From: Burkholderia sp. SRS-46
Lineage (GTDB): Bacteria > Pseudomonadota > Gammaproteobacteria > Burkholderiales > Burkholderiaceae
Reading direction: 5' to 3'
Length of the DNA stretch: 64,000 nt
Assembly: GCF_004343775.1 (NCBI RefSeq)
Contig: NZ_PTXL01000002.1
Span: 806,001 to 870,000, forward strand
In this document: in pieces, positions 37,401 through 44,706 of the stretch
Numbering within the stretch: position 1 is the stretch's first letter
Layout of the letters: the number at the start of each line of letters is the position of its first letter
The notes under the pieces: model-generated
What the model was told of the DNA's origin: nothing
Seen by the model: the letters and a program-made list of their open reading frames with translations, nothing else
Database searches by the model: none
Made by a program: the position numbers and the translations under genes

Positions 37401-38239
37401 AGACGTGCGACGCCCTCGTCCGCGAGATTGCGGGCGAGGGCGCGCAACAACCCGTCGACTTCGCCCGACTTCACGCGCGAATTTGACCACGTGAAGCCGA
37501 TCGCCTCGTCGGAGCTCGACGTGTCATGACCGAAATCGGTGACGTTGAGCAGGTACACGGGCGCAGCCCAACGGAGCGCACGAGCGTGGTTTGTCAGCCG
37601 CCGGGCAAGCCCGTCCGTGTCGAATGATGCATTGGCCGAGCCGCGATCACGCACCGCGGCGACAATCGCGTCAACGGGCCGGCGGCAGCGCAGACGGCGG
37701 ATCTGGTCGAGCCATTCGGTATCGAGCGCGTCGCCGGTCTGCCGGGCGTACAGCAGAATCGCATCTCCAGTAATCACATACCCAGTGTCGACGAGGCCGG
37801 GTACCAAACGCTTCACCACCTCTATGTCACCGGCGACCAGTATCCGTGGTTCTCGAAAGCGCCAACGCCACCCGTGGAGGTCACGCAGGGCGTCGCGAAG
37901 CGCAGCAGCACGATTGACCTGTCGTAGCGGCTCGTCCGGATCGTCCCGCTCAATGGACGCTTCGCGCTTTCCAGCATCGAAACGGGCAAACCACCTGGAC
38001 GCCCTGAGCGAGGCAATCTGCAGCAGTATCCATTCGAAATACTTGACCAGCAGGATCACCAGCAGCAACGCGGACGATAGGGAAAGCTCAATGATGATGC
38101 GGGTATCGCGCGACCACCCGTAACGAGGTCCCTCTACCCATACCGCGATACCGAGCGCGAGGAATACGATGGTGGCCGCGATGCCGATGTAGAGACCGGC
38201 AGGCCGGGTTTTGTTTTCATTCTCGTTGTAGTCGTTCAT
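34460..38239 (-). CDS. tssM: TssM: T6SS membrane-complex protein (IcmF family)
   Basis: A 1259-residue IcmF/VasK protein. Two membrane segments lie near the N-terminus (about 17-35 and 52-72), a cytoplasmic domain follows, and a third segment lies near residue 390 (MAAAWLVITAAGVWIVG), then a large periplasmic domain ending in the TssJ-binding region. The usual nucleotide-binding Walker A is absent: the matching stretch reads VAGDIEVVKRLVPGL. The ATG at 38239 overlaps the preceding stop as ATGA; a GTG five codons earlier is less likely. It forms the trans-envelope core with TssL and TssJ. Confidence 0.92.
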   Translation of the reverse strand: MNDYNENENKTRPAGLYIGIAATIVFLALGIAVWVEGPRYGWSRDTRIIIELSLSSALLLVILLVKYFEWILLQIASLRASRWFARFDAGKREASIERDDPDEPLRQVNRAAALRDALRDLHGWRWRFREPRILVAGDIEVVKRLVPGLVDTGYVITGDAILLYARQTGDALDTEWLDQIRRLRCRRPVDAIVAAVRDRGSANASFDTDGLARRLTNHARALRWAAPVYLLNVTDFGHDTSSSDEAIGFTWSNSRVKSGEVDGLLRALARNLADEGVARLTRDIRDRYPAELSQHIDRLRGALSGLVTQAAGFRFRRLTVHGLLFAPLIEALEEEPEDELAPPISIDPDEDESPTDPQHRAIWQTVAGHSRKIPGSRVGFSSSMAAAWLVITAAGVWIVGTMVSGFDNRTTIRKTAELLATLSNGRDRTQAMLTLDSVGKRIDTLETRLRDGTPLWTRFGLNRDSLLLNAMWPGYERAATSILIDPIRQKLEERLHQLASLSDAEIASGGDAQVQAAYDTLKTYLMLGKPERTAAEFLIPQLVATSAPGRPANSQLSPGRWEDLRQHAIAFFANHVGRGAASDRPALAIVPDGGLIASTRQTIIGVRGIQNSGDAIYQQIIDEASPKYPPLSLATLLGDAASQASSGGATSRGLFGTTATVPGVFTRAAWEERISKAIDEAGEQHDIASDWVLSDTKVVNRTPSTLKTELRQRYFDDYARAWALFLNSLRWQPAPTLSATADQLTLLGDSQRSPLVALMNVVIYQAGAGATARSLSDTLIGKAQQLVGADEKDPSKQTQPQLAPLAAAFGPILRLTGSDLASVTPATGKAAAQLAGTGDLSLARYLERVTAMRLKAAQIVSNADPDAMARLAAQSVLQGKTSDIADSRDYASRVAASLGEQWSGVGDLFRAPFDQTWQVIVRPAASSLNEIWRTAIVADWNKTFGGRYPFADSDNDASLPEMARFMRPDNGVITQFVTTQLAGVVERQGDRWVIAQGANQGALTIDPGFLDDLNKLTRIASMLFPAGDARVRYELQAVPTPGVTDMKIVLSGRELHYFNQKQEWTPFEWPGQSLENLSHIEWQTEHGGLRTALDAQGRFGLIRLLARAKVSPQDNARYLLTWTPDTTQGIPLKVQLRSEAGAGPLDVLQLRNFALPSRVFVMSAASGGPRLSAFGPPPFPLSAIAAARHAAVPLPPGLPDGLPVSDHVPTARDVAADGPTHRNVQFRATSSPTTTSASVEPASGPFAHALRLLADALAY

Positions 38240-39474
38240 GTCTGCTTTCTGCACATGACGGCGATCAGCTCTTTACCTTCGCCACAAAGCACCCATTGCG
38301 GATCGCCCGTCGTCCGGGCACCTTCTGCGGCAAGGGCAACGGCCAACCACGGCCCTGCGGCCGAACAGTCGCCCACCGACGTCTCGAGTGCGATCCAGCG
38401 TGCGCCGTCCTGCAATGACGCTGCTTGTCGGACAGCACTCACACTGTCGCCGATCAGGCCGTGTGTCCACGCAGTGCGCAAACGATCGGGCGAAGCTTGC
38501 CCCCAACGAGCAGCAAGCTCGAGCGTTGCCATAGAGGCATCAAGTGCGCCTTTGGCAGGCCGATGCAGAAGGAGATCGATGGGCATGGACGGCGACGCGA
38601 GGCGCGGACGTCCAGCGAGCACAACTACGCCGGCTTCCGCAACGCCGTCGGACAAAACGGCGCTGATTGCATCGCGAAGCTCAATGGCGACCAACAAGTA
38701 AGCCGTATCGACGTCTCGATTGTCGTGCCACGCGTCCGTTCTGAAGAGGGTGCGCGCCGGGTCATCAGCCTGCATTTCCACCTTCAATGAAGGCACTCGT
38801 TCAGCAAGTAGTTTTCGTATATGAGTTTCGACCACCTCGGACTTCAACCTCGATCGATGACACAGGTCGACGTGGAGTCTCGTTTCCGGCGGTAGAGCCC
38901 GGAGCTTCGGCAGAAGGCGATCTATCAAACGCTTGAGCAGCCATTTACACACCGCATGATGGCGGGCATGTTCCGCGAGTTCGTTACCCGGATAGAAATG
39001 GACGTCGGGAAGAATGAGCCAACGCGCTTTGACTTCTCGACCCGCTATTGCGCCGCTCGGTCGCAACTTGGTCCCTTCCGCTTCGGTCAGTATTCCTTCA
39101 AGCGAGTTTTCCGAATCATTCGCGGAGACACACCAGGCATGGCCGAATATCGCCAGCGGCTTGCTCGCCTTCGCATGGCATGCCTGCTCTGCCTCATCGC
39201 TAACGCGATTAGTCGCAATCGACTGATTCCGGCGCCCGTAGCGGTATCCGAGCCATGCGGAAAGCAGGAAAGCCCAAGCCAGAATTGGATAGCCCACGAC
39301 GCAGAACCAGAACCACAACGTGTTTGTCGGGCGTCCTGGCGGCCAGAGCGTGATCATCAACCCTGCCCCCGCTCCCATCACGAATGCGAGCAGAATCGTC
39401 CAGACGATCAACGAGACCTGAGGCACAGCCGGTACCTTCACGCGCGGCGGCACACGATTGAAATCGACAGGCAT
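38236..39474 (-). CDS. T6SS-linked membrane protein of unknown function
   Basis: A 412-residue protein with two predicted membrane helices near the N-terminus (about 18-45 and 53-75), followed by a soluble domain of about 330 residues with no motif I recognise. Its stop overlaps the tssM start by ATGA and it begins four bases after the PAAR gene, so it is translated with the structural genes. That position argues for an accessory role with the TssM complex. It does not look like a typical secreted effector or signal-peptide immunity protein. Confidence 0.6.
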   Translation of the reverse strand: MPVDFNRVPPRVKVPAVPQVSLIVWTILLAFVMGAGAGLMITLWPPGRPTNTLWFWFCVVGYPILAWAFLLSAWLGYRYGRRNQSIATNRVSDEAEQACHAKASKPLAIFGHAWCVSANDSENSLEGILTEAEGTKLRPSGAIAGREVKARWLILPDVHFYPGNELAEHARHHAVCKWLLKRLIDRLLPKLRALPPETRLHVDLCHRSRLKSEVVETHIRKLLAERVPSLKVEMQADDPARTLFRTDAWHDNRDVDTAYLLVAIELRDAISAVLSDGVAEAGVVVLAGRPRLASPSMPIDLLLHRPAKGALDASMATLELAARWGQASPDRLRTAWTHGLIGDSVSAVRQAASLQDGARWIALETSVGDCSAAGPWLAVALAAEGARTTGDPQWVLCGEGKELIAVMCRKQT

Positions 39475-39477
39475 CGC

Positions 39478-39735
39478 TTATCGAACCTGTGCTCCGCTGG
39501 ATGTGGCAATCAGAACGGCACCACACCGCGTGTGATCGCCGTCGCGCGACAGCGGTGTCGCGCCATCCTTCATCCTGCTACTTCCTTCGACGATTTCATT
39601 GTCGCCGTGGATCGGGCATGAGACTTTGTCCCCGACACGTGCAGCCCGGCGGCCTTTTACCTTGATGCGATCCGAGCCGGTCAGGATCTGGCCGCCGTGG
39701 CTCGTTTGATCACCTTCATATGCGAGATTTTTCAT
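39478..39735 (-). CDS. PAAR-domain spike-tip protein
   Basis: An 85-residue PAAR protein: GDQTSHGGQILTGSDRIKVKGRRAARVGDKVSCPIHG, then DGATPLSRDGDHTRCGAVLI, with the zinc ligands (His14, Cys42, His45 and the late Cys) visible. It caps the VgrG trimer. The internal ATG at 39735, with AAGGAA upstream, is chosen over an earlier one because it starts the PAAR fold directly. It has no effector extension, so toxins must load through VgrG or separate adaptors. Confidence 0.9.
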   Translation of the reverse strand: MKNLAYEGDQTSHGGQILTGSDRIKVKGRRAARVGDKVSCPIHGDNEIVEGSSRMKDGATPLSRDGDHTRCGAVLIATSSGAQVR

Positions 39736-40146
39736 TTTTCGCTTCCTTCCGCGAATTTCACAAAATACATAATCAACCAAAAAATCATAAAATCATTAAC
39801 GTCACGCACACAAATAAACACCAATCAACCTTCCCCACCCCATCAACATTAAGCGAACCGCACATCACCACATTTTTATTTACCCTTCACCTTCAGAGCA
39901 ATTAATTTTGCACCATCCATCCGCAATCCCTTAGCCTCTAGTTTCAATCGTAACACTCCGAATTAGGTAGGGGCGGTCTCTAGAGCAGTCTCAAGAATCA
40001 AGTGCAACGCTTTACCAATCTTGCGACTGCGAGTTTCATGACACTGGTCTCCTCAGGTGTTTTCCAATCGAGCGTTTGGGAAGGTGCCATCGGTATCAAA
40101 TGGCAGCGGCATGATCAAAAAAATCACTTTCATGTACGCCAGCCAC
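39736..40146. other. AT-rich non-coding region with transposase debris
   Basis: Strikingly AT-rich compared with the flanks. No intact gene is visible. The only recognisable content is a possible IS30-like 3' remnant near 39975-40115. The block lies between PAAR and the broken immunity gene and appears to be recombination debris. Confidence 0.5.
40018..40104 (-). pseudogene. Possible IS30-family transposase C-terminal remnant
   Basis: The minus strand encodes APSQTLDWKTPEE and continues to a stop after VARLVKRCT. This resembles the RPRxTLxWKTPAE ending of IS30-family transposases. The flanking TTGCACTTGATTCTTGA looks like an element end. The upstream part of the gene is missing. The assignment rests on one short motif. 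Confidence 0.35.
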
Positions 40147-40673
40147 CTATTTGCCTTGTTGGTCAAGCGCATCAACCGCATCCGTCACCCCATACTCAAG
40201 ACCGCGCCGAGCGGCACTATCAAATGGAATATATGCACTACCTTCGCAAATCTGATTGGAGATCAGCTTTCCATCTTTTGTGACATAAATTTCTCCTGGC
40301 ATGAGCGCATTTGAAACAACGTAGGCATAGGGTCCGTTCGTAAATTTCAGATGACTCCCCAGGCCGCCGGGTAGCCTTGAGACATTCACGATGGAAATTC
40401 TTCCGCGCGGATTCACGAGTTCACCTGGATACTTGTATTCAATATTGCCTTGTTTCCCAAAGCGGTATTGCACATATCCGCGATCGGGTGACGTGCTATC
40501 AGCTGCGCATACGGATGCGACTTCTTTTAATTTTGTAGTTTGAAACTAAAATATTCTGCCTCGCCATGACGACAGAGACTCACAGCATCGAGATAATTAG
40601 CGGCCTCAACGGAAGATATGCAACTAAAAATGGCGACCACCATCAAAGCAACCGTCTTTGAAATTATTTGCAC
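40147..40673 (-). pseudogene. Frameshifted periplasmic immunity-like protein
   Basis: A GTG start at 40673 with GAGGAGGT before it begins a signal peptide (MQIISKTVALMVVAIFSC.., cleavage likely after SVEA). The frame reads through SLCRHGEAEYFSFKLQN to a TAA at 40527. The homologous continuation KEVASVCAADS...YVQYRFGKQG lies in the next frame and runs to 40147. One extra A in the AAAA run near 40540 would fuse them into about 175 residues with paired cysteines. The position after a relic toxin domain suggests its cognate immunity protein, now inactive. The function is inferred. Confidence 0.65.
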
Positions 40674-40742
40674 GCAAGACCTCCTCAACCGTGAATTTTC
40701 GAGAAGTTTCCCCTTCTACCATCAACACCTTCCGCTTTCATT

Positions 40743-41032
40743 TTATTTTAGGGATGCGCCAGCCCCCAGTATTGCCTGAGCAAAGAAGCGCACTCTCCGA
40801 AGGGGTGAATTCAATTTATAAGCATCAATATGCGCATTGAACTCACCAACCATAATCTGGAGAATTTCAACTCTGGCATCCGGAAACATCCGCCTCATCA
40901 TTTGCAAGGAAAACTGCCAGCAAATAAATTAACGATCCCCCTGATAGGGTTAACTTCCGCCCCCGAGAAACCTGACACGCCAGCCTTCACCTCATCCCAC
41001 CACGCGAGCTTTTCGATCCGCCTCTGCTCCTC
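40743..41032 (-). pseudogene. Relic of a second peptidoglycan-hydrolase effector (orphan toxin tip)
   Basis: From 41032 the minus strand encodes EEQRRIEKLAWWDEVKAG, matching EEQKRIEKLVWWDEVKAK of the intact effector, then NPIRGIVN and a stop (40898). Shifted by one frame, 40901-40743 encodes MMRRMFPDARVEILQIMV, then SPLRRVRFFAQAILGAGASLK and a stop. The second piece resembles the start of chitinase/lysozyme-like toxin domains (LRRAHFFAQ). The rest of the toxin is gone. At least one frameshift and a premature stop show it is dead. It lies directly upstream of the broken immunity gene. Confidence 0.65.
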
Positions 41033-41096
41033 TACTGGCAGCGCCACCGATTACATTACATAAAATTTATATTCCCCATGAAATCCATTATCACCA

Positions 41097-42125
41097 TCAA
41101 CCACCACCAACTACAAATAACGCTTTTGGCGGCACCCCCATCCAAACCCCTCGAATTCCATCTTTAATTTTATCCAATATGAAGACTCCACTTGACCCTC
41201 TGCCTCGCCCCAACTCCAATAGATAGTACGCCCCACCCTCCACACTCCCTTTCAGCATGATTCGTCGATTATTATTTTTATAATCATAACTTCCACCCAG
41301 ACAACGCCCACCCGTCCCAATGGAATAGTTTATTTCAATCCGACTATCGATTTTAGCCACCCCACCGGCGACATTACGCACATTCGATTCGCCCGCATAA
41401 CAAAGAAAATCACCTTTAAAAACAATCACACCTTCATTTAAATTTGTCGTCAAAAAAAATTTAGAATTCCCTGTCAGCGGAATCAATTCATACCCTACAA
41501 TAGAAAAAAGTAGCTTGCCATGCTGGTCAAGCACGATAATTTTCTGCCCTCTCGTTTCCGACGCTCCCTCATCAGCACATCTAGCAATCCTGTATGAGCC
41601 AACCTCAAGACCCACTGCATTTGCGCAGAATTCAGGATGCAAGCTAGCAAGCCAATTGTGGTCCGCAGTATAAAATGGCAGACCAACGACATTAATTGAA
41701 GCAGATACGTCAAATCGGCTCAACTCTTGTCTTTGACAAATTGCGCCAACGTATCGCAACCCATCGACTGAATCGTAGACATTCTTGTACAAACACTCCA
41801 CATACAACTTATCATCAATAACTACTATTGGCGCGACAATGTCATATTTATTCCTCGAGCCAATTGACTCTATTTCTAGTGCGACCCCTCCCCCAATGAC
41901 AGGCACCAGTTCAGATGATAGCGATGGGGAATTCATAATAAGATTATCGTATGCACCGAGCAGCCTTCCATCTCGATAGAATGAAACAGATTTTCCGCCC
42001 TCACTCGAAGTAATCGTCGCTTTATATACGCGATCATTCTGTCCAGATAAAAATGTCAAAACTTCAGCACAGACACTTGACGAAAGCGTCGCGGCGATAA
42101 GTGCGCATATTATAGATTTCAGCAC
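41097..42125 (-). CDS. Candidate immunity protein of the intact effector
   Basis: A 342-residue secreted protein. The N-terminal signal peptide (MLKSIICALIAATLSSSVCA) predicts periplasmic export. The mature part is mostly beta-strand-like, with cysteines near positions 110, 129, 167 and 183, and no family I recognise. Its GTG start overlaps the effector stop by seven bases, so it is coupled to the effector. A periplasmic partner is what a peptidoglycan-degrading T6SS effector needs to protect sister cells. The gene is much more AT-rich than the structural tss genes, which points to recent transfer. Confidence 0.65.
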   Translation of the reverse strand: MLKSIICALIAATLSSSVCAEVLTFLSGQNDRVYKATITSSEGGKSVSFYRDGRLLGAYDNLIMNSPSLSSELVPVIGGGVALEIESIGSRNKYDIVAPIVVIDDKLYVECLYKNVYDSVDGLRYVGAICQRQELSRFDVSASINVVGLPFYTADHNWLASLHPEFCANAVGLEVGSYRIARCADEGASETRGQKIIVLDQHGKLLFSIVGYELIPLTGNSKFFLTTNLNEGVIVFKGDFLCYAGESNVRNVAGGVAKIDSRIEINYSIGTGGRCLGGSYDYKNNNRRIMLKGSVEGGAYYLLELGRGRGSSGVFILDKIKDGIRGVWMGVPPKALFVVGGG

Positions 42126-44698
42126 TTCACTGCCTCAAGAATCGATTTAAACCGAATTGCAAAGGAAGCTATTACCTCGGCTTGATCAATACCATTGATA
42201 ATCCTCCTAGCGTTAACGTAATCCTGCTCATCAGCATTTACATAATCTGACAATTTCTTCCCAGTGAATATCCCCCTTTCCATTCCGTACACCGTCGCCC
42301 ACGCCGCGATTTCTGGCTCGAGCATCCGATCGGGCTCACTGACAAGATCGATTCCGATCAATTCTCCGATCTCTCGATATTTATTTTTCCAGGTTACCTG
42401 AACATATCCCCGTCCACGATATGTGAAGCCGTCACCTTGCTCCGTATTTCCGTAGTCCTTTGCACGCTGCCGATGCTTTTCCGTATCAGCCAAGACCGGA
42501 TCATATTTATTAAAATAGCCCATACTTCCACCCTCAGTCACAGGTTCGAAATATATAAATTTTTTCACATCCTTGTTATATTTTTTGGTCTCGAGCCTCG
42601 CAGTTCCAAGCATATAAGCAATATACGGTATATTGCATCTCCCATTTTCAAAATTTACATAATAATCGACAATTCCACGGATAAAAATCCTCAAATTTTC
42701 CTTTGAAACGGAATCAAAACTCCCAGACCCACTCTCAAACAAGAAGTGCTGCTCTTCATAGGTTTGCAAGAATGCTTCCACATTGATGCAATTACAACCA
42801 CATTTGAAATTACCAACCATCCCAATAGGATTTATATGAAATACATCCGACGTAGGGAAACCCGGAATTTTGGCCTTCACCTCATCCCACCACACAAGCT
42901 TCTCGATCCGCTTCTGCTCTTCCTCATGCTGAGATTTCGGCCCTGTGTGCTTTTCCAACTCAACGATCAACTGCTTCCACTTCGACGGATTTGCCCACTC
43001 GCTCTCGTGCTTGACGATCAACCGCGACGCCGCTTGCATCAACCACGGGTACCCTCCACGTTCAGCTTTCGACAGTGTGCAGAGCTCATGAGCCGCTTGC
43101 CTGCCACCGCCTTCCGTGAAGAGGGCGTCGTACACCTTCAGCATCAGCGGGCTGAGTTTCGAACGCGAAGCGAGGTCGGGCACACTGGCGCCGCGTGCAT
43201 AATCAACCCACGCTTGCGTCGTCGCAAAGATCGTATGTGAAGGATCATGGGTATCTGCCAGACACTCGAAATCGATCCACTTCTGTGCAAATTCTCGGGT
43301 CACTCGCCCGCCGGCGAAGTTGAAGTCACACACCCAACCATCGATCGGCTGCCCCTGTGCGTTCACGCCACCAACCTGCCACCAGTTCACCGGGTAACCT
43401 GGATCGGGGTTCGGATGGGGCTCCGGAACGCGCCGTTCCGGGTCGCGAGTCAACTCGGCGAGTGAGTACACCTGCACGCAGTCGATTTTTCTCGATTGCG
43501 GATCCGAACCCTGGACAAACTTATTGTCCGGGGTTCGCTGATACAGCACCGTCCCCGGCTCGATTCGCAAAATGGTCGGATCGGAAGGGAGGCCGAGCGC
43601 TGCCCAGTCCTTCTTGTCCGGGCCGTGTTGGTTGACCCACGCACGTCCTTGTTCGAGGAACGACTGGATACTGTCATCGCAGAAGACCTCAATGTGCGCC
43701 ATACGGGCTCCGGAGCTACGTTGGTTCAACGAGTCATAGCGCCCCAAGTGGCCAATCAGGTCCCCCGCCTTGACCGGGATGCCAGATGTATCGCCCGGCG
43801 TACCTTGGCCCGTCGTCACCACAACCCGCTCGAATAGCGAGTCCTGAGCAGTCTCCTCGGCAACCGGCCCACCGTTTTCCTGGCCGAGAAAAACCCACCC
43901 ACCGATCGCACTTGACGGGTCGACGTATCCGCCCGCTTCTTGCGGATACAGAGAAATCCCATCGAGATCCGTCAACTGCCCCCACTGCTTCCCGTGCTTC
44001 GTCTCAATCTTCCCGATGCCAACGCTGGCCCCCTGGGGCAGGACGCCAATAGGGGCACCGCCCGGAGCCTTGCGAACTCGCAGCCCCTGATGCGCCGGAT
44101 CGGGAACCTGCCCGTTGCGACCTGACGAAGGCTTATCCTGCGCATACTGCGTCACTCGCCATTGCCGCGGCCAGTACGACGGCTTGTCCCGATTCGGGAA
44201 GTTTGCGTAGTCCTCCCAAGACATCAAGTGCATGTACAAACTGTAGAACGTCAGCTTCGTGTCCCGCGGGAACTCCATCGTGTGCCGCACCAGCGCGAAA
44301 CCCGTGCTGTACGGCGCCTCGTACGGCGATCCGCTATCGGCCGCTGCAATCTCGCTGACTGGATAGGTCTTGTTGGCGCGAAACGCGATCAGCACGCCAT
44401 CGGCGATGCAGCGCAATCCACCGTCGAGGTCAAGCGACTGCCTTGCGCCGGCCTCCGTGACATGGATGCCGCCATGCCACATGCCGCTACTGCTCGCGAG
44501 ATATGTACCGGATTGCTCTTGCTCTGCCAGCAATTTGTAAATGTCGTGCTCGTCGGTGAATCGAGTTGAAGCGCCGGACCTGCCCTGCCCTTTGCGCAAA
44601 AACGGAAACGCGAAAGACAATCGCTTCAGAGCGGCCTTGGCAGGCGCTGGTGTTTGCGGCTGCTGCGGCTTCTTTTTCGGTGCGCGTTTGGTGGCCAT
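42119..44698 (-). CDS. T6SS peptidoglycan-hydrolase effector (M23-like carrier, GH19/lysozyme-like tip)
   Basis: An 859-residue protein starting eight bases after vgrG. A basic Ala/Pro-rich start is followed by an M23-like domain (WHGGIH near residue 75, LYMHL, and MAHIEVF near 340, where the usual HxH has lost its first His), with an SH3-like insert (LRVRKAPGGAPIGVLPQG). The C-terminal 240 residues look like a GH19/lysozyme fold: ARLETKK with the expected acid, FTYRGRGYVQVTWKNKY, and ARRIING. The last 740 bases are AT-rich, unlike the first part, with the break just after EEQKRIEKLVWWDEVKA. The ATG at 44698 removes an implausible extension. Confidence 0.75.
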   Translation of the reverse strand: MATKRAPKKKPQQPQTPAPAKAALKRLSFAFPFLRKGQGRSGASTRFTDEHDIYKLLAEQEQSGTYLASSSGMWHGGIHVTEAGARQSLDLDGGLRCIADGVLIAFRANKTYPVSEIAAADSGSPYEAPYSTGFALVRHTMEFPRDTKLTFYSLYMHLMSWEDYANFPNRDKPSYWPRQWRVTQYAQDKPSSGRNGQVPDPAHQGLRVRKAPGGAPIGVLPQGASVGIGKIETKHGKQWGQLTDLDGISLYPQEAGGYVDPSSAIGGWVFLGQENGGPVAEETAQDSLFERVVVTTGQGTPGDTSGIPVKAGDLIGHLGRYDSLNQRSSGARMAHIEVFCDDSIQSFLEQGRAWVNQHGPDKKDWAALGLPSDPTILRIEPGTVLYQRTPDNKFVQGSDPQSRKIDCVQVYSLAELTRDPERRVPEPHPNPDPGYPVNWWQVGGVNAQGQPIDGWVCDFNFAGGRVTREFAQKWIDFECLADTHDPSHTIFATTQAWVDYARGASVPDLASRSKLSPLMLKVYDALFTEGGGRQAAHELCTLSKAERGGYPWLMQAASRLIVKHESEWANPSKWKQLIVELEKHTGPKSQHEEEQKRIEKLVWWDEVKAKIPGFPTSDVFHINPIGMVGNFKCGCNCINVEAFLQTYEEQHFLFESGSGSFDSVSKENLRIFIRGIVDYYVNFENGRCNIPYIAYMLGTARLETKKYNKDVKKFIYFEPVTEGGSMGYFNKYDPVLADTEKHRQRAKDYGNTEQGDGFTYRGRGYVQVTWKNKYREIGELIGIDLVSEPDRMLEPEIAAWATVYGMERGIFTGKKLSDYVNADEQDYVNARRIINGIDQAEVIASFAIRFKSILEAVKC

Positions 44699-44706
44699 GG
44701 TCGGGC

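Noticed and set aside
39736-41090. Several plus-strand frames of 60-95 codons in the AT-rich block
   Set aside because: They run antisense to the relic toxin and immunity gene, whose minus-strand translations have a signal peptide and recognisable motifs.
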